Below are positions 23,925-33,064 of a stretch of DNA of 64,000 nucleotides, piece by piece; the first letter of the stretch is position 1; each line of letters begins with the position of its first letter. Source of the stretch: Clostridium cavendishii DSM 21758 (lineage in GTDB: Bacteria; Bacillota; Clostridia; Clostridiales; Clostridiaceae); contig NZ_FQZB01000005.1 of NCBI RefSeq assembly GCF_900141845.1, positions 356,254 through 420,253 on the forward strand, written 5' to 3'. The translations under genes were made by a program, and so were the position numbers. A model generated the notes under the pieces. It had not been told where the DNA came from. It searched no databases and worked only from the letters and a program-made list of their open reading frames with translations.

Positions 23925-24569
23925 ATGAGAATTTCAGTAGCTATAGATGGACCTGCAGGTGCTGGAAAAAGCACTATTGCTAAAATTGTTGCTAAAAACT
24001 TTAATCTTATGTATATAAATACTGGTTCTATGTATAGAGCAGTTACACTAAAATCAGTTGAGGCTAATATAGAACCTGAAGATATTCAAAAAGTTTTAAA
24101 AATAGTAGATAATATGGAAATGCATTTTGAAAATGATGAACTGATTTTAAATGGCGAAAATATAAATGATAAAATAACAACTCCTGAAATTAGCAACAAA
24201 GTTTCAGCTTATGCTTCAATTAAGGAAGTTAGAGCAAAACTTGTACTTCTTATGCAAGAAATGTCTAAAAAATATGATGTCATAATGGATGGTAGAGATA
24301 TAGGAACTGTTGTTCTTAAAGATGCTACTCATAAGTTTTTTCTAACAGCAAGTCCAGAAGAGCGTGCTGAAAGAAGATATAAAGAACTTATAAATAAAGG
24401 TTTAGAAGTAAACTATGAAGAAATCTTAAAGGATATCATTAGAAGAGATTATCTAGATACTAACCGTGAAGCTGATCCTCTAAGGAAGGCGGAAGATGCT
24501 ATAGAAATTGATACAACTGGTCTTAATATACAAGAAGTAGTTGATAATATTTGTAAGCATATTAAGTAA
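23925..24569 (+). CDS. cmk: Cytidylate kinase
   Basis: A 214-aa CMP/dCMP kinase. The P-loop is DGPAGAGKST (residues 8-17), and the nucleotide-binding region has YINTGSMYRAVT near 35 and MDGRDIGTVVLKDA near 123, with RRDYLDTNREADPLRKAEDA as the lid/C-terminal signature. It phosphorylates CMP in pyrimidine recycling. The start is the ATG at 23925 (MRISVAIDG); the GTG at 23916 overlaps the AGGTGTGA ribosome binding site. Confidence 0.95.
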   Translation: MRISVAIDGPAGAGKSTIAKIVAKNFNLMYINTGSMYRAVTLKSVEANIEPEDIQKVLKIVDNMEMHFENDELILNGENINDKITTPEISNKVSAYASIKEVRAKLVLLMQEMSKKYDVIMDGRDIGTVVLKDATHKFFLTASPEERAERRYKELINKGLEVNYEEILKDIIRRDYLDTNREADPLRKAEDAIEIDTTGLNIQEVVDNICKHIK

Positions 24570-24734
24570 AATATATATTACAATAGAGGTAGATTCTATT
24601 TTAATCTTATTTAAACTCATTTAAAATATGGTAGATTTTTATTCTCCATTTTTTAAGGTAACGTTATGAATTGCTATAGGGGAATTTGAAAATTAGTTAT
24701 AAGCTAAAATAATTTATATGTAGAGGGCAAAATT

Positions 24735-25577
24735 ATGAGAAAAGTAGAATTAGCAGAACATGCTGGATTTTGTTTTGGAGTGAAAAGGGCAGTTGATGAA
24801 TCTGTAAAAACTCAAAAACAATATAACAAAAAGATATATACTTTAGGACCACTTATTCATAATAATGATATGGTTAAATTCTTAGAAAAAAACAATATTT
24901 TTGCAATAAATTTAGAGGATGTAGAAAAACTAGAAGCTGGTGAGGTTATAGTAATTAGATCTCATGGGGTTAGAGAAAGTACAATAAAATACTTAGAGGA
25001 TAAAGGAATGATAGTTGTTAATGCTACTTGTCCTTTTGTTACTAACATACAAATCAAGGCAAATAAACATTCAAAGGATGGTTATAAGATTATTATTATA
25101 GGTGATGAAAATCATCCAGAAGTTCAAGGAGTTAATGGTTGGTGTGATGATTCAGCCTTAATAACCATGAATGGAGAGTTTGATTTTAAAATTCCGAATA
25201 AAGTGTGTGTAGTTTGCCAAACTACACAAAAAAAAGAGATTTGGACTAAAACAATAAATAAAATATCAGAAAATGCTAAGGAAATATTAGCTTTTAACAC
25301 TATTTGTTCAGCAACAGAGGTTAGACAAAAAAGTGCTGATGATATATCAAAAAAAGTTGATGTTATGATAGTTGTTGGTGGAAAAGAAAGCTCTAATACT
25401 ATAAAGCTTTATGAGATTTGTAAGAAAAATTGTGAACGTAGCTATCATATAGAAAATGTAAATGAACTTGATATGAATTGGCTATATAAAGATGATTTAG
25501 TTGTTGGGGTCACAGCAGGAGCTTCTACTCCAGATTGGATAATAAAAGAAGTAATAAAAAAAATTCAAATTAATTAA
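24735..25577 (+). CDS. ispH: 4-hydroxy-3-methylbut-2-enyl diphosphate reductase
   Basis: A 280-aa IspH (LytB), the last enzyme of the MEP isoprenoid pathway, with a [4Fe-4S] cluster held by three cysteines. These are visible in AGFCFGVKRA, VNATCPFV and NTICSATEVRQ. Also present are IIIGDENHPEVQG and the late GVTAGASTPDWII. Many clostridial IspH proteins are fused to S1 domains at their C-terminus; this one ends at the enzyme boundary. The GTAGAGGG ribosome binding site precedes the ATG. It follows cmk after 165 nt. Confidence 0.95.
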   Translation: MRKVELAEHAGFCFGVKRAVDESVKTQKQYNKKIYTLGPLIHNNDMVKFLEKNNIFAINLEDVEKLEAGEVIVIRSHGVRESTIKYLEDKGMIVVNATCPFVTNIQIKANKHSKDGYKIIIIGDENHPEVQGVNGWCDDSALITMNGEFDFKIPNKVCVVCQTTQKKEIWTKTINKISENAKEILAFNTICSATEVRQKSADDISKKVDVMIVVGGKESSNTIKLYEICKKNCERSYHIENVNELDMNWLYKDDLVVGVTAGASTPDWIIKEVIKKIQIN

Positions 25578-25626
25578 TTATAAGGTATATTATTTTATTT
25601 TTTAAAATTTTAACCTATAAAGCAGT

Positions 25627-25679
25627 GCCTATATCTTATGTTACATAGTAATTAAAGATATAGGCTAATTTATTATTTT
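25627..25679 (+). terminator. Terminator after ispH
   Basis: GCCTATATCTT/AAGATATAGGC, 11-bp stem with a 16-nt loop, followed by a T-rich tract. Confidence 0.75.
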
Positions 25680-25768
25680 ATTATGATTTATAAATATAAA
25701 TTAATAAAGGTAAGAAAATATTAATCGATTTATTTATATATGGTTAAATTATATAGGGCACCTTTTTA

Positions 25769-25797
25769 TTGAAAAAATTTCCATTTTATAATATAAT
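25769..25797 (+). promoter_or_regulatory. Promoter for the GNAT gene
   Basis: TTGAAA (25769-25774) and TATAAT (25792-25797) with a 17-nt spacer. The expected transcription start falls at about 25803-25805, which places an upstream in-frame ATG (25804) at the very 5' end and supports initiation at 25825. Confidence 0.75.
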
Positions 25798-25824
25798 TTA
25801 ATCATGACAAAGTGGGGTAGTGGT

Positions 25825-26673
25825 ATGATTAATATTAGAAAATTTTCCTTAATAGATTTTATAAAAATTTCAAATGTGTCGGATAATTATATAGCTGATT
25901 ATTTTAACAATTTAGTTGGAAAAAAATCTATGTTAGAAAAATTAATGGCTGTTGAAAATATTTTGCTTCTATTAGAAGAAAAAGAAATAAAAGGTTTTAT
26001 TAAGCTTGAAAATTATTATGATGATATATATATACTTAAAGATGTATATATCAACAATTTATTAAAAAAAAATATAGATAAGATTAAAATATTAAAGATT
26101 CTTAGTGCAAGTAAAATTATCTACGAAGAAAGTTTGCAAGATAATTTTTTTTATGAACTTTCTGTCCTTGGATTTAGAAGTGTGAACAAAACTATATTTA
26201 TGTCAATTAACTTAAATAATTTTAATTTAGATATAGATAGTTCTTATGATAAAAGTATAAAATTATTTATAAAGGGTAAAGATGAAAAAATAAGATGTAT
26301 CCTTCAAAATCAAATTTTTAATGAAGAAGGAAGAATACCTTTAAGTGTTGATGATATATTTTGGGACGAAAAACAAGTTTATTATTTAGAAGATATGAAT
26401 TACTTTATATTTGATAAAGAGATTCCTGTAGGATATGGACAAATAATTTTTAATGATAATAAATATATTTTATGCAATTTTGGTATCTTGAAAGAATATA
26501 GAAATAAAGGGCTCGGAAAAAGACTTTTAACCTCTTTGCTTAAAATTGCAAAAGCAAAGAATATGGAAACTATATATATAAAAGTCTTAGATAAGAATGT
26601 ACATGCTATTTCACTATATAAAAGCATTGGATTTACCGTTGAGTCAATTATAGAGAATTTCGAATTAAAATAG
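25825..26673 (+). CDS. GNAT family N-acetyltransferase
   Basis: A 282-aa protein whose C-terminal 130 residues are a GNAT acetyltransferase: CNFGILKEYRNKGLGKRLLT contains the acetyl-CoA-binding motif A (RNKGLG), and ALHAISLYKSIGFT-like residues (HAISLYKSIGF) form motif B. The N-terminal half (about 150 residues) resembles a degenerate second GNAT fold. The start at 25825 is chosen over 25804 because of the promoter position; the ribosome binding site is weak (GGGG). Substrate unknown. Confidence 0.8.
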   Translation: MINIRKFSLIDFIKISNVSDNYIADYFNNLVGKKSMLEKLMAVENILLLLEEKEIKGFIKLENYYDDIYILKDVYINNLLKKNIDKIKILKILSASKIIYEESLQDNFFYELSVLGFRSVNKTIFMSINLNNFNLDIDSSYDKSIKLFIKGKDEKIRCILQNQIFNEEGRIPLSVDDIFWDEKQVYYLEDMNYFIFDKEIPVGYGQIIFNDNKYILCNFGILKEYRNKGLGKRLLTSLLKIAKAKNMETIYIKVLDKNVHAISLYKSIGFTVESIIENFELK

Positions 26674-26708
26674 AAAATAATATTCTTAATAAAAAGTAGG
26701 TGAAATTA

Positions 26709-26741
26709 TGAGAAAATGTGGTGGGATGCCTTACCAGTGAA
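26709..26741 (+). CDS. Possible 10-aa leader peptide (MRKCGGMPYQ)
   Basis: An ATG at 26709 is preceded by AGTAGGTGAAATT, a usable ribosome binding site, and encodes ten residues before TGA. It is followed at once by a GTGAAG/CTTCAC hairpin (26738-26753) and then the gene at 26771. It could be a regulatory leader or the remnant of an upstream start. Existence of a product is inference. Confidence 0.35.
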
Positions 26742-26770
26742 GTATTCTTCACAGAAAGGCTGTGATTTTA

Positions 26771-27031
26771 TTGAGTAGAAGTTATAAAAAAGTTTGCTGT
26801 TGTCCAGATAAGAATTCTAAATTTGGAAAACGCATGGCGAATAGAAAAGTGAGAATTTACAAAGGAACTATTGCAAATGGAAAGTCACATAGAAAACTTT
26901 ATTGTTCATGGGATATTAGAGATTATGTATTTAGACATACTTTTGAAGAGTATAAAAGAAATTTCTATGGTAAAAGTAAAACAGAAAAAGAACTATACAG
27001 ATCATGGTATAAATATTATAAAGCCAAATAA
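26771..27031 (+). CDS. Small basic protein starting MSRSYKK
   Basis: An 86-aa strongly basic protein. I place the start at the TTG at 26771, giving MSRSYKKVCCCPDKN, because small Firmicute proteins of this kind begin MSRSYKK. A GTG nine bases upstream is the alternative. There is an AAAGG 11 nt upstream of the TTG. It contains CCC near residue 9, several RKVR-like patches and aromatic W/Y residues in the second half. The function is unknown; related proteins occur on mobile elements, but no mobile gene is visible here. A terminator follows directly. Confidence 0.6.
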   Translation: MSRSYKKVCCCPDKNSKFGKRMANRKVRIYKGTIANGKSHRKLYCSWDIRDYVFRHTFEEYKRNFYGKSKTEKELYRSWYKYYKAK

Positions 27032-27062
27032 AAAAGTAGCAAATATGCTACTTTTTTTATTT
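27031..27062. terminator. Bidirectional terminator
   Basis: AAAAAGTAGCA/TGCTACTTTTT stem with a 4-nt loop, between convergent genes. Confidence 0.87.
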
Positions 27063-27079
27063 TAATCGTAAATTAGAAT

Positions 27080-28273
27080 CTAATGAGTTTCTAAATATTC
27101 ATTAAGAGCTAGCATTAGAATTTTAGTTGCTTTTTTTAAAGTTTCTTTATTTACACAATAAGATATTCTTATTTCATTTCTGCCAAGTCCTTCAGTTGCG
27201 TAAAAACCTGCTGCTGGAGCTACAACAATACTTTCATTATTATAGCTGAAGCTTTCTAAAAGCCATATCGCAAAATCATCTGCATCTTTTATAGGTAGTC
27301 TTACTATTATATAAAAAGCACCTTGTGGCCTATATAAAGTTAAATTAGGTATAGATTTTAGTCCATTATATAATATATTTCTTCTTTCTTCATATTCATC
27401 ATGAACTTTTTCTAAATAACATTTAGGAGTTTTTAGAAGAGCTATAGCAGATATTTGTTCTAATGTAGGTGAACAAAGACGTGCTTGACATAATTTAAGA
27501 ATGTTATTCATAACGTCTAAATTTTTTGAAGCTACAAGTCCGATTCTAGCACCACAAGCACTATAACGCTTAGAAATACTATCTATTAATATAATTCTAT
27601 TATGAATTTTTTGAAGCTTCATACAAGAAATGAATTCTATATTATCATAAACAAACTCTCTATAAACCTCATCTACTATAAGAAATAAATCATATTCTTC
27701 TACAATTTCTTCAAGTATTTTAAGCTCTTCTAAAGTATAAACCCTACCTGTTGGATTTCCAGGATTAGCTATCATTATAGCTTTAGTTTTACTATTTATA
27801 TGTTTTGTTATTTCTTCTTTTTTAGGTAATTTAAAAGCTTCTTCAACTTTTGTTAAAAATGGTATAACCTCTACATTACTCATTTCGCAAAAACTATTGT
27901 AATTTGTATAAAATGGCTCTGGAATTAATATATTTTCTCCATTATCACAAATAGTTGTTATTATATATTGAATAGCTTCACTTCCCCCATTAGTAATTAC
28001 TATCTCATTTTCTTCAAAGCTTATATTTAAACTTTTGTAATAATTAATAAATTCTTGTATAAGTTTTGAATTCCCCTGGGAATTTGAATAAGCTAAGGTT
28101 TTTTCATTAAACCTTTTTATAGCTTCAAAAAACTCTTTAGGAGTTTCAATGTCTGGTTGTCCTATATTTAACTTATGAAGAGTAATACCTCTTCTTTCAG
28201 CCGAATCTACATAATGCTGCAATTTTCTAATAGGAGAATATTGCATTTTTAGTATTCTGTTTGATAATTTCAT
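27080..28273 (-). CDS. Class I/II pyridoxal-phosphate aminotransferase
   Basis: A 397-aa PLP-dependent aminotransferase of fold type I (AspB/PatA-like). The conserved pieces are LNIGQPDIETP near residue 38, NPGNPTGRVY near 170, the aspartate in LIVDEVYREFVYD, and the Schiff-base lysine in SISKRYSACGARIG near 236. The C-terminal region has GLGRNEIRISYC with the substrate-binding arginine. The amino acid substrate cannot be read from the sequence. Spacing suggests translation from a GGGGATGGGG site. It is preceded 21 nt upstream by a 54-codon gene on the same strand, with which it probably forms an operon. Confidence 0.88.
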   Translation of the reverse strand: MKLSNRILKMQYSPIRKLQHYVDSAERRGITLHKLNIGQPDIETPKEFFEAIKRFNEKTLAYSNSQGNSKLIQEFINYYKSLNISFEENEIVITNGGSEAIQYIITTICDNGENILIPEPFYTNYNSFCEMSNVEVIPFLTKVEEAFKLPKKEEITKHINSKTKAIMIANPGNPTGRVYTLEELKILEEIVEEYDLFLIVDEVYREFVYDNIEFISCMKLQKIHNRIILIDSISKRYSACGARIGLVASKNLDVMNNILKLCQARLCSPTLEQISAIALLKTPKCYLEKVHDEYEERRNILYNGLKSIPNLTLYRPQGAFYIIVRLPIKDADDFAIWLLESFSYNNESIVVAPAAGFYATEGLGRNEIRISYCVNKETLKKATKILMLALNEYLETH

Positions 28274-28294
28274 AGCCCCATCCCCTTTTTTTAA

Positions 28295-28459
28295 TTATAG
28301 TAATGAATCAGTTGGAATAATAGATGTTTTTGTACTCCAAGTATCATTTGTAAAATGATTTTTATAGTAGGATCTATCACATAGATTATTACTACTATAT
28401 GATTCATTAGTTAAATCTGTTTGTTCATCTTCTTCTTTTTTTGCTTTTAAATCATACAT
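28295..28459 (-). CDS. 54-aa microprotein upstream of the aminotransferase
   Basis: A 54-aa open frame with a near-perfect ribosome binding site (AGAAGGAGGG, 6 nt before the ATG). The product starts MYDLKAKKEEDEQTD and continues polar, rich in S, N, T and Y, with a single cysteine (NNLCDRS) and a C-terminus ending IIPTDSLL. It has no signal peptide or membrane helix and belongs to no family I recognise. The aminotransferase starts 21 nt downstream of its stop, so the two are probably translated from one mRNA. Confidence 0.55.
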   Translation of the reverse strand: MYDLKAKKEEDEQTDLTNESYSSNNLCDRSYYKNHFTNDTWSTKTSIIPTDSLL

Positions 28460-28810
28460 TTTTATCCCTCCTTCTTAAGTATAGTATCTTCGAAAGAGAG
28501 ACTTTTTATTAAAAATTAAATGTTAAATTTAAGAAAAGAAAAATATATTACCATAATTATGAAACTTAAACTATTCAATGTCAACGTCCACTTATAAGTT
28601 TTTTAGAGATGATAGTGGTATTATATAAAAATTAGTCAACAAATCAAATTTATTATAAAAGTAATATAGATTAATCTTACCAAAGAACTATTTATATGTT
28701 ATAATCCATTATTGATAATAATTGTTTTTAAGTATATAAGGTACTTTAAAAAAAGTTATAAATTATATATAATAAGGTAATAAAGATATTATACAAAAGG
28801 AGTAGAGTTA
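28460..28810. other. Intergenic region between divergent transcripts, no clear gene
   Basis: A 350-bp AT-rich gap between the microprotein/aminotransferase unit and miaB. It must hold both promoters. I see no open frame with a ribosome binding site, no strong hairpin and no RNA gene. Confidence 0.5.
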
Positions 28811-30139
28811 ATGAAGGATAAAAATTTAAAATATTACATAGAAACATATGGTTGCCAAATGAATGAAGAAGACTCAGAAAAATTATCAGGTATGCTTAAA
28901 AGAATAGGATATAAACCATGTGAAAGTAAAGAAGAAGCTTCAATTATTATATTTAATACATGTTGCGTAAGAGAAAATGCTGAAAACAAAGTTTTTGGAA
29001 ATTTAGGACATTTAAAAGCAGCTAAAGAAAAAAATCCTAATCTAATAATAGCTGTTTGTGGCTGTATGATGCAACAAAAAGGAATGGCTGATAAATTATT
29101 AAAAACATACCCATATGTTGACATAATATTTGGAACTCATAATGCATATAAATTCCCAGAGTATTTAAATAGAGTACTTCAAGGTGGAGTTCAAGTAAAA
29201 GAAATTGTAAATAAAGAAGAAAAAATAGTTGAAGGAATACCAGTTGATAGAAAAAGTGATATTAAAGCCTTTGTTACAATTATGTATGGTTGTAATAATT
29301 TTTGTTCTTATTGCGTAGTTCCTTTTGTTAGAGGTAGAGAAAGAAGCAGAAAACCTGAGGACATAGAAAATGAGATAAAAGAACTTGTAAGTAAGGGATA
29401 TAAAGAGGTTACTCTTCTTGGACAAAATGTTAATTCTTATGGTTTAGGATTAGAAGAAGAGATAAACTTTGCAAAATTACTTAGAAGATTAGATAAAATA
29501 GATGGCCTTGAAAGAATTAGATTCATGTCTTCACATCCAAAAGATTTAACGGATGAAGTTATAATGGCTGTTAAAGAATGTGATAAAGTTTGTGAACAAA
29601 TCCACTTACCAGTACAAAGCGGGTCTTCAAGAGTTCTTGAAGCTATGAATAGAAAATATACAAGAGAACAATATTTAGAGCTAGTTAGAAAGATAAAAGC
29701 CGAAATACCAGATGTAGGTTTTACAACTGATATTATAGTTGGTTTCCCGGGAGAAACAGATGAAGAGGCTGATGAAACAGTAAGTCTTATAAAAGAAGTT
29801 GAATATGATTCAGCATTTACATTTATATATTCAAGAAGAAATCATACACCGGCTGACAGAATGGAAGATCAAATAGATGAAAAAGTTAAGCATGAAAGAT
29901 TCAATAAGCTAGTTACTGAAATGAATGATATAATATCTAGAAAGAATGCAGAATACATGGATAAAGTTGTTGAAGTTTTAGTTGAAGGAACTAGCAAAAA
30001 TGATGAAACTAAACTTACTGGAAGAACGAGAAATGGAAAGCTTGTAAATTTCATAGGTTGCAAAGATTCTATAGGTAAATTAGTTAATGTTAAGATAACT
30101 AAACCACAAGCATTTTCTCTTTATGGAGAACAAATTTAA
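28811..30139 (+). CDS. miaB: tRNA-2-methylthio-N6-dimethylallyladenosine synthase
   Basis: A 442-aa radical SAM methylthiotransferase. The N-terminal UPF0004 domain has three cluster cysteines (ETYGCQMNEEDS, NTCCVRENAENK, VCGCMMQ), the radical SAM core has the CxxxCxxC motif in GCNNFCSYCVVP near residue 160, and the C-terminal ~65 residues form a TRAM domain. It adds the methylthio group to i6A37 in tRNA, acting after MiaA, whose gene is 5 kb downstream. AAAGGAGT precedes the ATG. Confidence 0.95.
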   Translation: MKDKNLKYYIETYGCQMNEEDSEKLSGMLKRIGYKPCESKEEASIIIFNTCCVRENAENKVFGNLGHLKAAKEKNPNLIIAVCGCMMQQKGMADKLLKTYPYVDIIFGTHNAYKFPEYLNRVLQGGVQVKEIVNKEEKIVEGIPVDRKSDIKAFVTIMYGCNNFCSYCVVPFVRGRERSRKPEDIENEIKELVSKGYKEVTLLGQNVNSYGLGLEEEINFAKLLRRLDKIDGLERIRFMSSHPKDLTDEVIMAVKECDKVCEQIHLPVQSGSSRVLEAMNRKYTREQYLELVRKIKAEIPDVGFTTDIIVGFPGETDEEADETVSLIKEVEYDSAFTFIYSRRNHTPADRMEDQIDEKVKHERFNKLVTEMNDIISRKNAEYMDKVVEVLVEGTSKNDETKLTGRTRNGKLVNFIGCKDSIGKLVNVKITKPQAFSLYGEQI

Positions 30140-30255
30140 AGCTCTTTTTATAAGAACTTTTTAAAGGTATAAGAAAACATAAAATTATTTATATTTTGAG
30201 TAAAAATTAGCTGTTTTATATAGTAAAATTATAGTTTCTTTACCTTTATTACAAG

Positions 30256-30335
30256 AGTGGGCTTATATAAATTTTCTACTATTTTGAGCCCTAAAAAAGG
30301 GTAGAATAAGAGAATTTATATGCTCACTTTTTAAA
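30256..30335 (+). terminator. Long imperfect hairpin between miaB and mutS
   Basis: An 73-nt imperfect inverted repeat. The outer arms pair AGTGGGCTTATATAAATT with AATTTATATGCTCACT, and an inner CCCT/AGGG stem closes the loop. A T-run follows on the right, then the mutS ribosome binding site 12 nt later. It can act as a terminator or as a leader attenuator for mutS. Confidence 0.65.
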
Positions 30336-30351
30336 TTTAAGGAGGATTATT

Positions 30352-33042
30352 ATGGCTTTAACTCCCATGATGAGGCAATATTTTGAAGTAAAAGAAAATT
30401 ATAAAGATTGTATTTTGTTTTTTAGATTAGGTGATTTCTATGAAATGTTCTTTGAAGATGCTGAAACAGCAGCTAAAGAACTAGAACTTGTACTTACAGG
30501 AAGGGATTGTGGGCTCGAAAATAGGGCACCTATGTGTGGAATACCATTCCATGCGGCTAATAATTATATAGGAAGACTTATAAGTAAAGGCTATAAGGTA
30601 GCTATTTGCGAACAAGTAGAAGATCCAGCCTTAGCTAAAGGAATTGTAAAAAGAGATGTTATAAAGGTAATAACTCCAGGAACGTATATAGACTCTAGTT
30701 TTTTAGAGGAAAGCAAGAACAACTATATTATGAGTATATCAATAAATAGCTCTCTGAACATATGTTCAGTAGCTCTGTCTGATATATCTACTGGTGAATT
30801 TTTAACTACTGAATTTAAATTTTCATGGAATACAATATTTGATGAAATAGCAAAATTTGCTCCAAATGAAATAATTATAAGTAAAAGTACGTCTGAAGAT
30901 GACTTGAAAAATTTGAGAAATTACTCTAAAGCACTTTTAACAACCAGAGACGAAATTTATTTTGAAGAAGATTTTAGTAATACTTTAAAAGAGTATTTTA
31001 AAGATTATAGTGGAGAGTTGTCTGAAATTCAAGAAAGTGCTGCGGGTTCACTTATGAAATACATAAATGAAACTCAGAAAATATCTTTAAGTAATATAAA
31101 TAAAATTACTGTTTATAATATATTTGACTACATGACTATAGATAACAATACAAGACGTAATCTAGAGCTTACAGAAAGTCTTTATGGTAAAGGCAAACAA
31201 GGATCTCTACTTCATGTTATGGATAAAACAGAAACTTCTATGGGAAGTAGGAATCTTAGAAAATGGATAGAACAACCATTATTAAATAAGAAACACATAG
31301 AAGACAGATTAGATGCTGTTTCAGAACTAACAAATAATCTATTATTAAAGGAAGAACTTAAGACTAATCTTAAGGATATTTATGATATAGAAAGAATATT
31401 AGGGAAGGTTTCAAATAAGAATGTAAATGCTAAAGATTTAATATCGTTAAAAGTATCATTAAGTAAAATTCCTGATATAAAAAGAAGTATTAAAGATTCA
31501 AGCTCTAAGCTTTTAAAATACTATTATAATAATATAGATGAACTATCTGATTTACATGAGCTTTTAGATAAAGCTATTCTGGATGATCCAGGCTTAACTA
31601 TTAAGGATGGTAATATCATTAAGGATGGTTATAATGAATCAGTAGATGAGTTAAGAGTGGCTAAAAAGAGCGGAAAACAATGGATTTCTGATTTAGAAAA
31701 TAGAGAAAGAGATTTTACAGGAATTAGATCTTTAAAGGTTGGGTATAATAAAGTATTTGGTTATTATATAGAAATATCAAAAGCTAATTATTCTTCTATT
31801 CCAGAAGGAAGATATATAAGAAAGCAAACATTATCAAATGCTGAAAGATATATAACTGAAGAACTTAAGACAATGGAAGATAAAATACTAGGCGCTGAAG
31901 AAAAGTTAATTTCACTTGAATATGAATTATTTAATGAAATTAGAGATCTTGTAGATAAAGAAATTGATAGACTTCAAAATACAGCAAGACAAATAGCTGA
32001 ATTAGACTCAATAGCTTGTTTTGCAACATTAGCCCTTGAAAATAATTATGTAAAACCAACTATAAATACTGAAGGTTTTATAGACATAAAAGAAGGAAGA
32101 CACCCTGTTGTAGAAAAGGTTATTCCAAATGGTGAGTTTATATCAAATAACACTTTAGTAAATAAAGATGATAAACAACTTTTACTTATAACAGGACCTA
32201 ATATGGCAGGTAAATCTACTTATATGAGACAGGTAGCCTTAATTACATTAATGGCTCAAATGGGTTCTTTTGTACCTGCAGAAAGTGCTAATATAAGCAT
32301 AGTTGATAAGATATTTACTAGAATAGGTGCATCGGATGACTTAGCAGGGGGGAAATCTACCTTCATGGTTGAGATGTGGGAAGTATCTAACATACTTAAT
32401 AATGCAACTAAGGATAGTTTAGTATTATTAGATGAGGTTGGAAGGGGAACTAGTACTTACGATGGATTAAGCATAGCTTGGTCAGTTATAGAATATATTT
32501 GTAAGTCAGAAAACCTTAGATGTAAAACTTTATTTGCAACGCACTATCATGAGCTTACAAAGCTTGAAAATGAGTTAAGAGGTGTTAAAAATTATTCTGT
32601 TGCAGTAAAGGAATTAGATAATACTATAGTATTCCTTAGAAAGATAATCGAAGGCGGTGCAGATCAATCTTATGGTATTGAGGTTGCGAAGCTTGCAGGC
32701 TTACCTAAGAAAGTTATTGATAGAGCTAAGGATATATTAAAACACTTAGAAAATGAAAATGTGGCAGATACAAAGAAAATAGCTATTGAAAATAAAGAAG
32801 TTTTGGAAGAAGTGGCTACGGATATAAAAGAAGATGTAGAAGAGGTATATATAAACAATCATAAAACTAATAAGAAAAAACATAATCATGCTCAAGACAG
32901 TTTACAAATGGATTTTAGTTTAATTGCAAAAGAGAATTTAGTAAATGATATAGCTAAGCTTGATATTTTAAGCATGAATCCTATGGAGGCTATGAATAAA
33001 CTATATACCATTGTAAGTGAAGCTAAGAAGCTTAAGGATTAG
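30352..33042 (+). CDS. mutS: DNA mismatch repair protein MutS
   Basis: An 896-aa MutS. The mismatch-recognition motif FYEMF (FxE-type) is near residue 28, the connector, lever and clamp domains follow, and the ATPase domain has Walker A GPNMAGKSTYMRQ near 618, ASDDLAGGKSTFMVEM (the signature region) and Walker B LLDEVGRGTSTYDG. The C-terminus carries an MDFSLIAKENLVNDIAKLDI segment, which is the conserved helical tail. Length is typical for the family. AAGGAGG ribosome binding site. First gene of the mutS-mutL-miaA-hfq cluster. A perfect SOS-box-like palindrome lies inside the gene at 30754-30769. Confidence 0.97.
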   Translation: MALTPMMRQYFEVKENYKDCILFFRLGDFYEMFFEDAETAAKELELVLTGRDCGLENRAPMCGIPFHAANNYIGRLISKGYKVAICEQVEDPALAKGIVKRDVIKVITPGTYIDSSFLEESKNNYIMSISINSSLNICSVALSDISTGEFLTTEFKFSWNTIFDEIAKFAPNEIIISKSTSEDDLKNLRNYSKALLTTRDEIYFEEDFSNTLKEYFKDYSGELSEIQESAAGSLMKYINETQKISLSNINKITVYNIFDYMTIDNNTRRNLELTESLYGKGKQGSLLHVMDKTETSMGSRNLRKWIEQPLLNKKHIEDRLDAVSELTNNLLLKEELKTNLKDIYDIERILGKVSNKNVNAKDLISLKVSLSKIPDIKRSIKDSSSKLLKYYYNNIDELSDLHELLDKAILDDPGLTIKDGNIIKDGYNESVDELRVAKKSGKQWISDLENRERDFTGIRSLKVGYNKVFGYYIEISKANYSSIPEGRYIRKQTLSNAERYITEELKTMEDKILGAEEKLISLEYELFNEIRDLVDKEIDRLQNTARQIAELDSIACFATLALENNYVKPTINTEGFIDIKEGRHPVVEKVIPNGEFISNNTLVNKDDKQLLLITGPNMAGKSTYMRQVALITLMAQMGSFVPAESANISIVDKIFTRIGASDDLAGGKSTFMVEMWEVSNILNNATKDSLVLLDEVGRGTSTYDGLSIAWSVIEYICKSENLRCKTLFATHYHELTKLENELRGVKNYSVAVKELDNTIVFLRKIIEGGADQSYGIEVAKLAGLPKKVIDRAKDILKHLENENVADTKKIAIENKEVLEEVATDIKEDVEEVYINNHKTNKKKHNHAQDSLQMDFSLIAKENLVNDIAKLDILSMNPMEAMNKLYTIVSEAKKLKD
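30754..30769. promoter_or_regulatory. Perfect SOS-box-like palindrome inside mutS
   Basis: CTGAACATATGTTCAG is a 16-bp perfect palindrome containing GAAC-N4-GTTC, the core of the Gram-positive LexA box. It lies within the mutS coding region, about 400 nt after its start. Whether LexA binds here is unknown. Confidence 0.4.
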
Positions 33043-33064
33043 TTAATAAGGAGATGGTATAACT

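Noticed and set aside
26674..27062. A mobile-element cargo region around the MSRSYKK gene
   Set aside because: There are no flanking repeats, no transposase or phage genes, and the neighbouring genes are ordinary.
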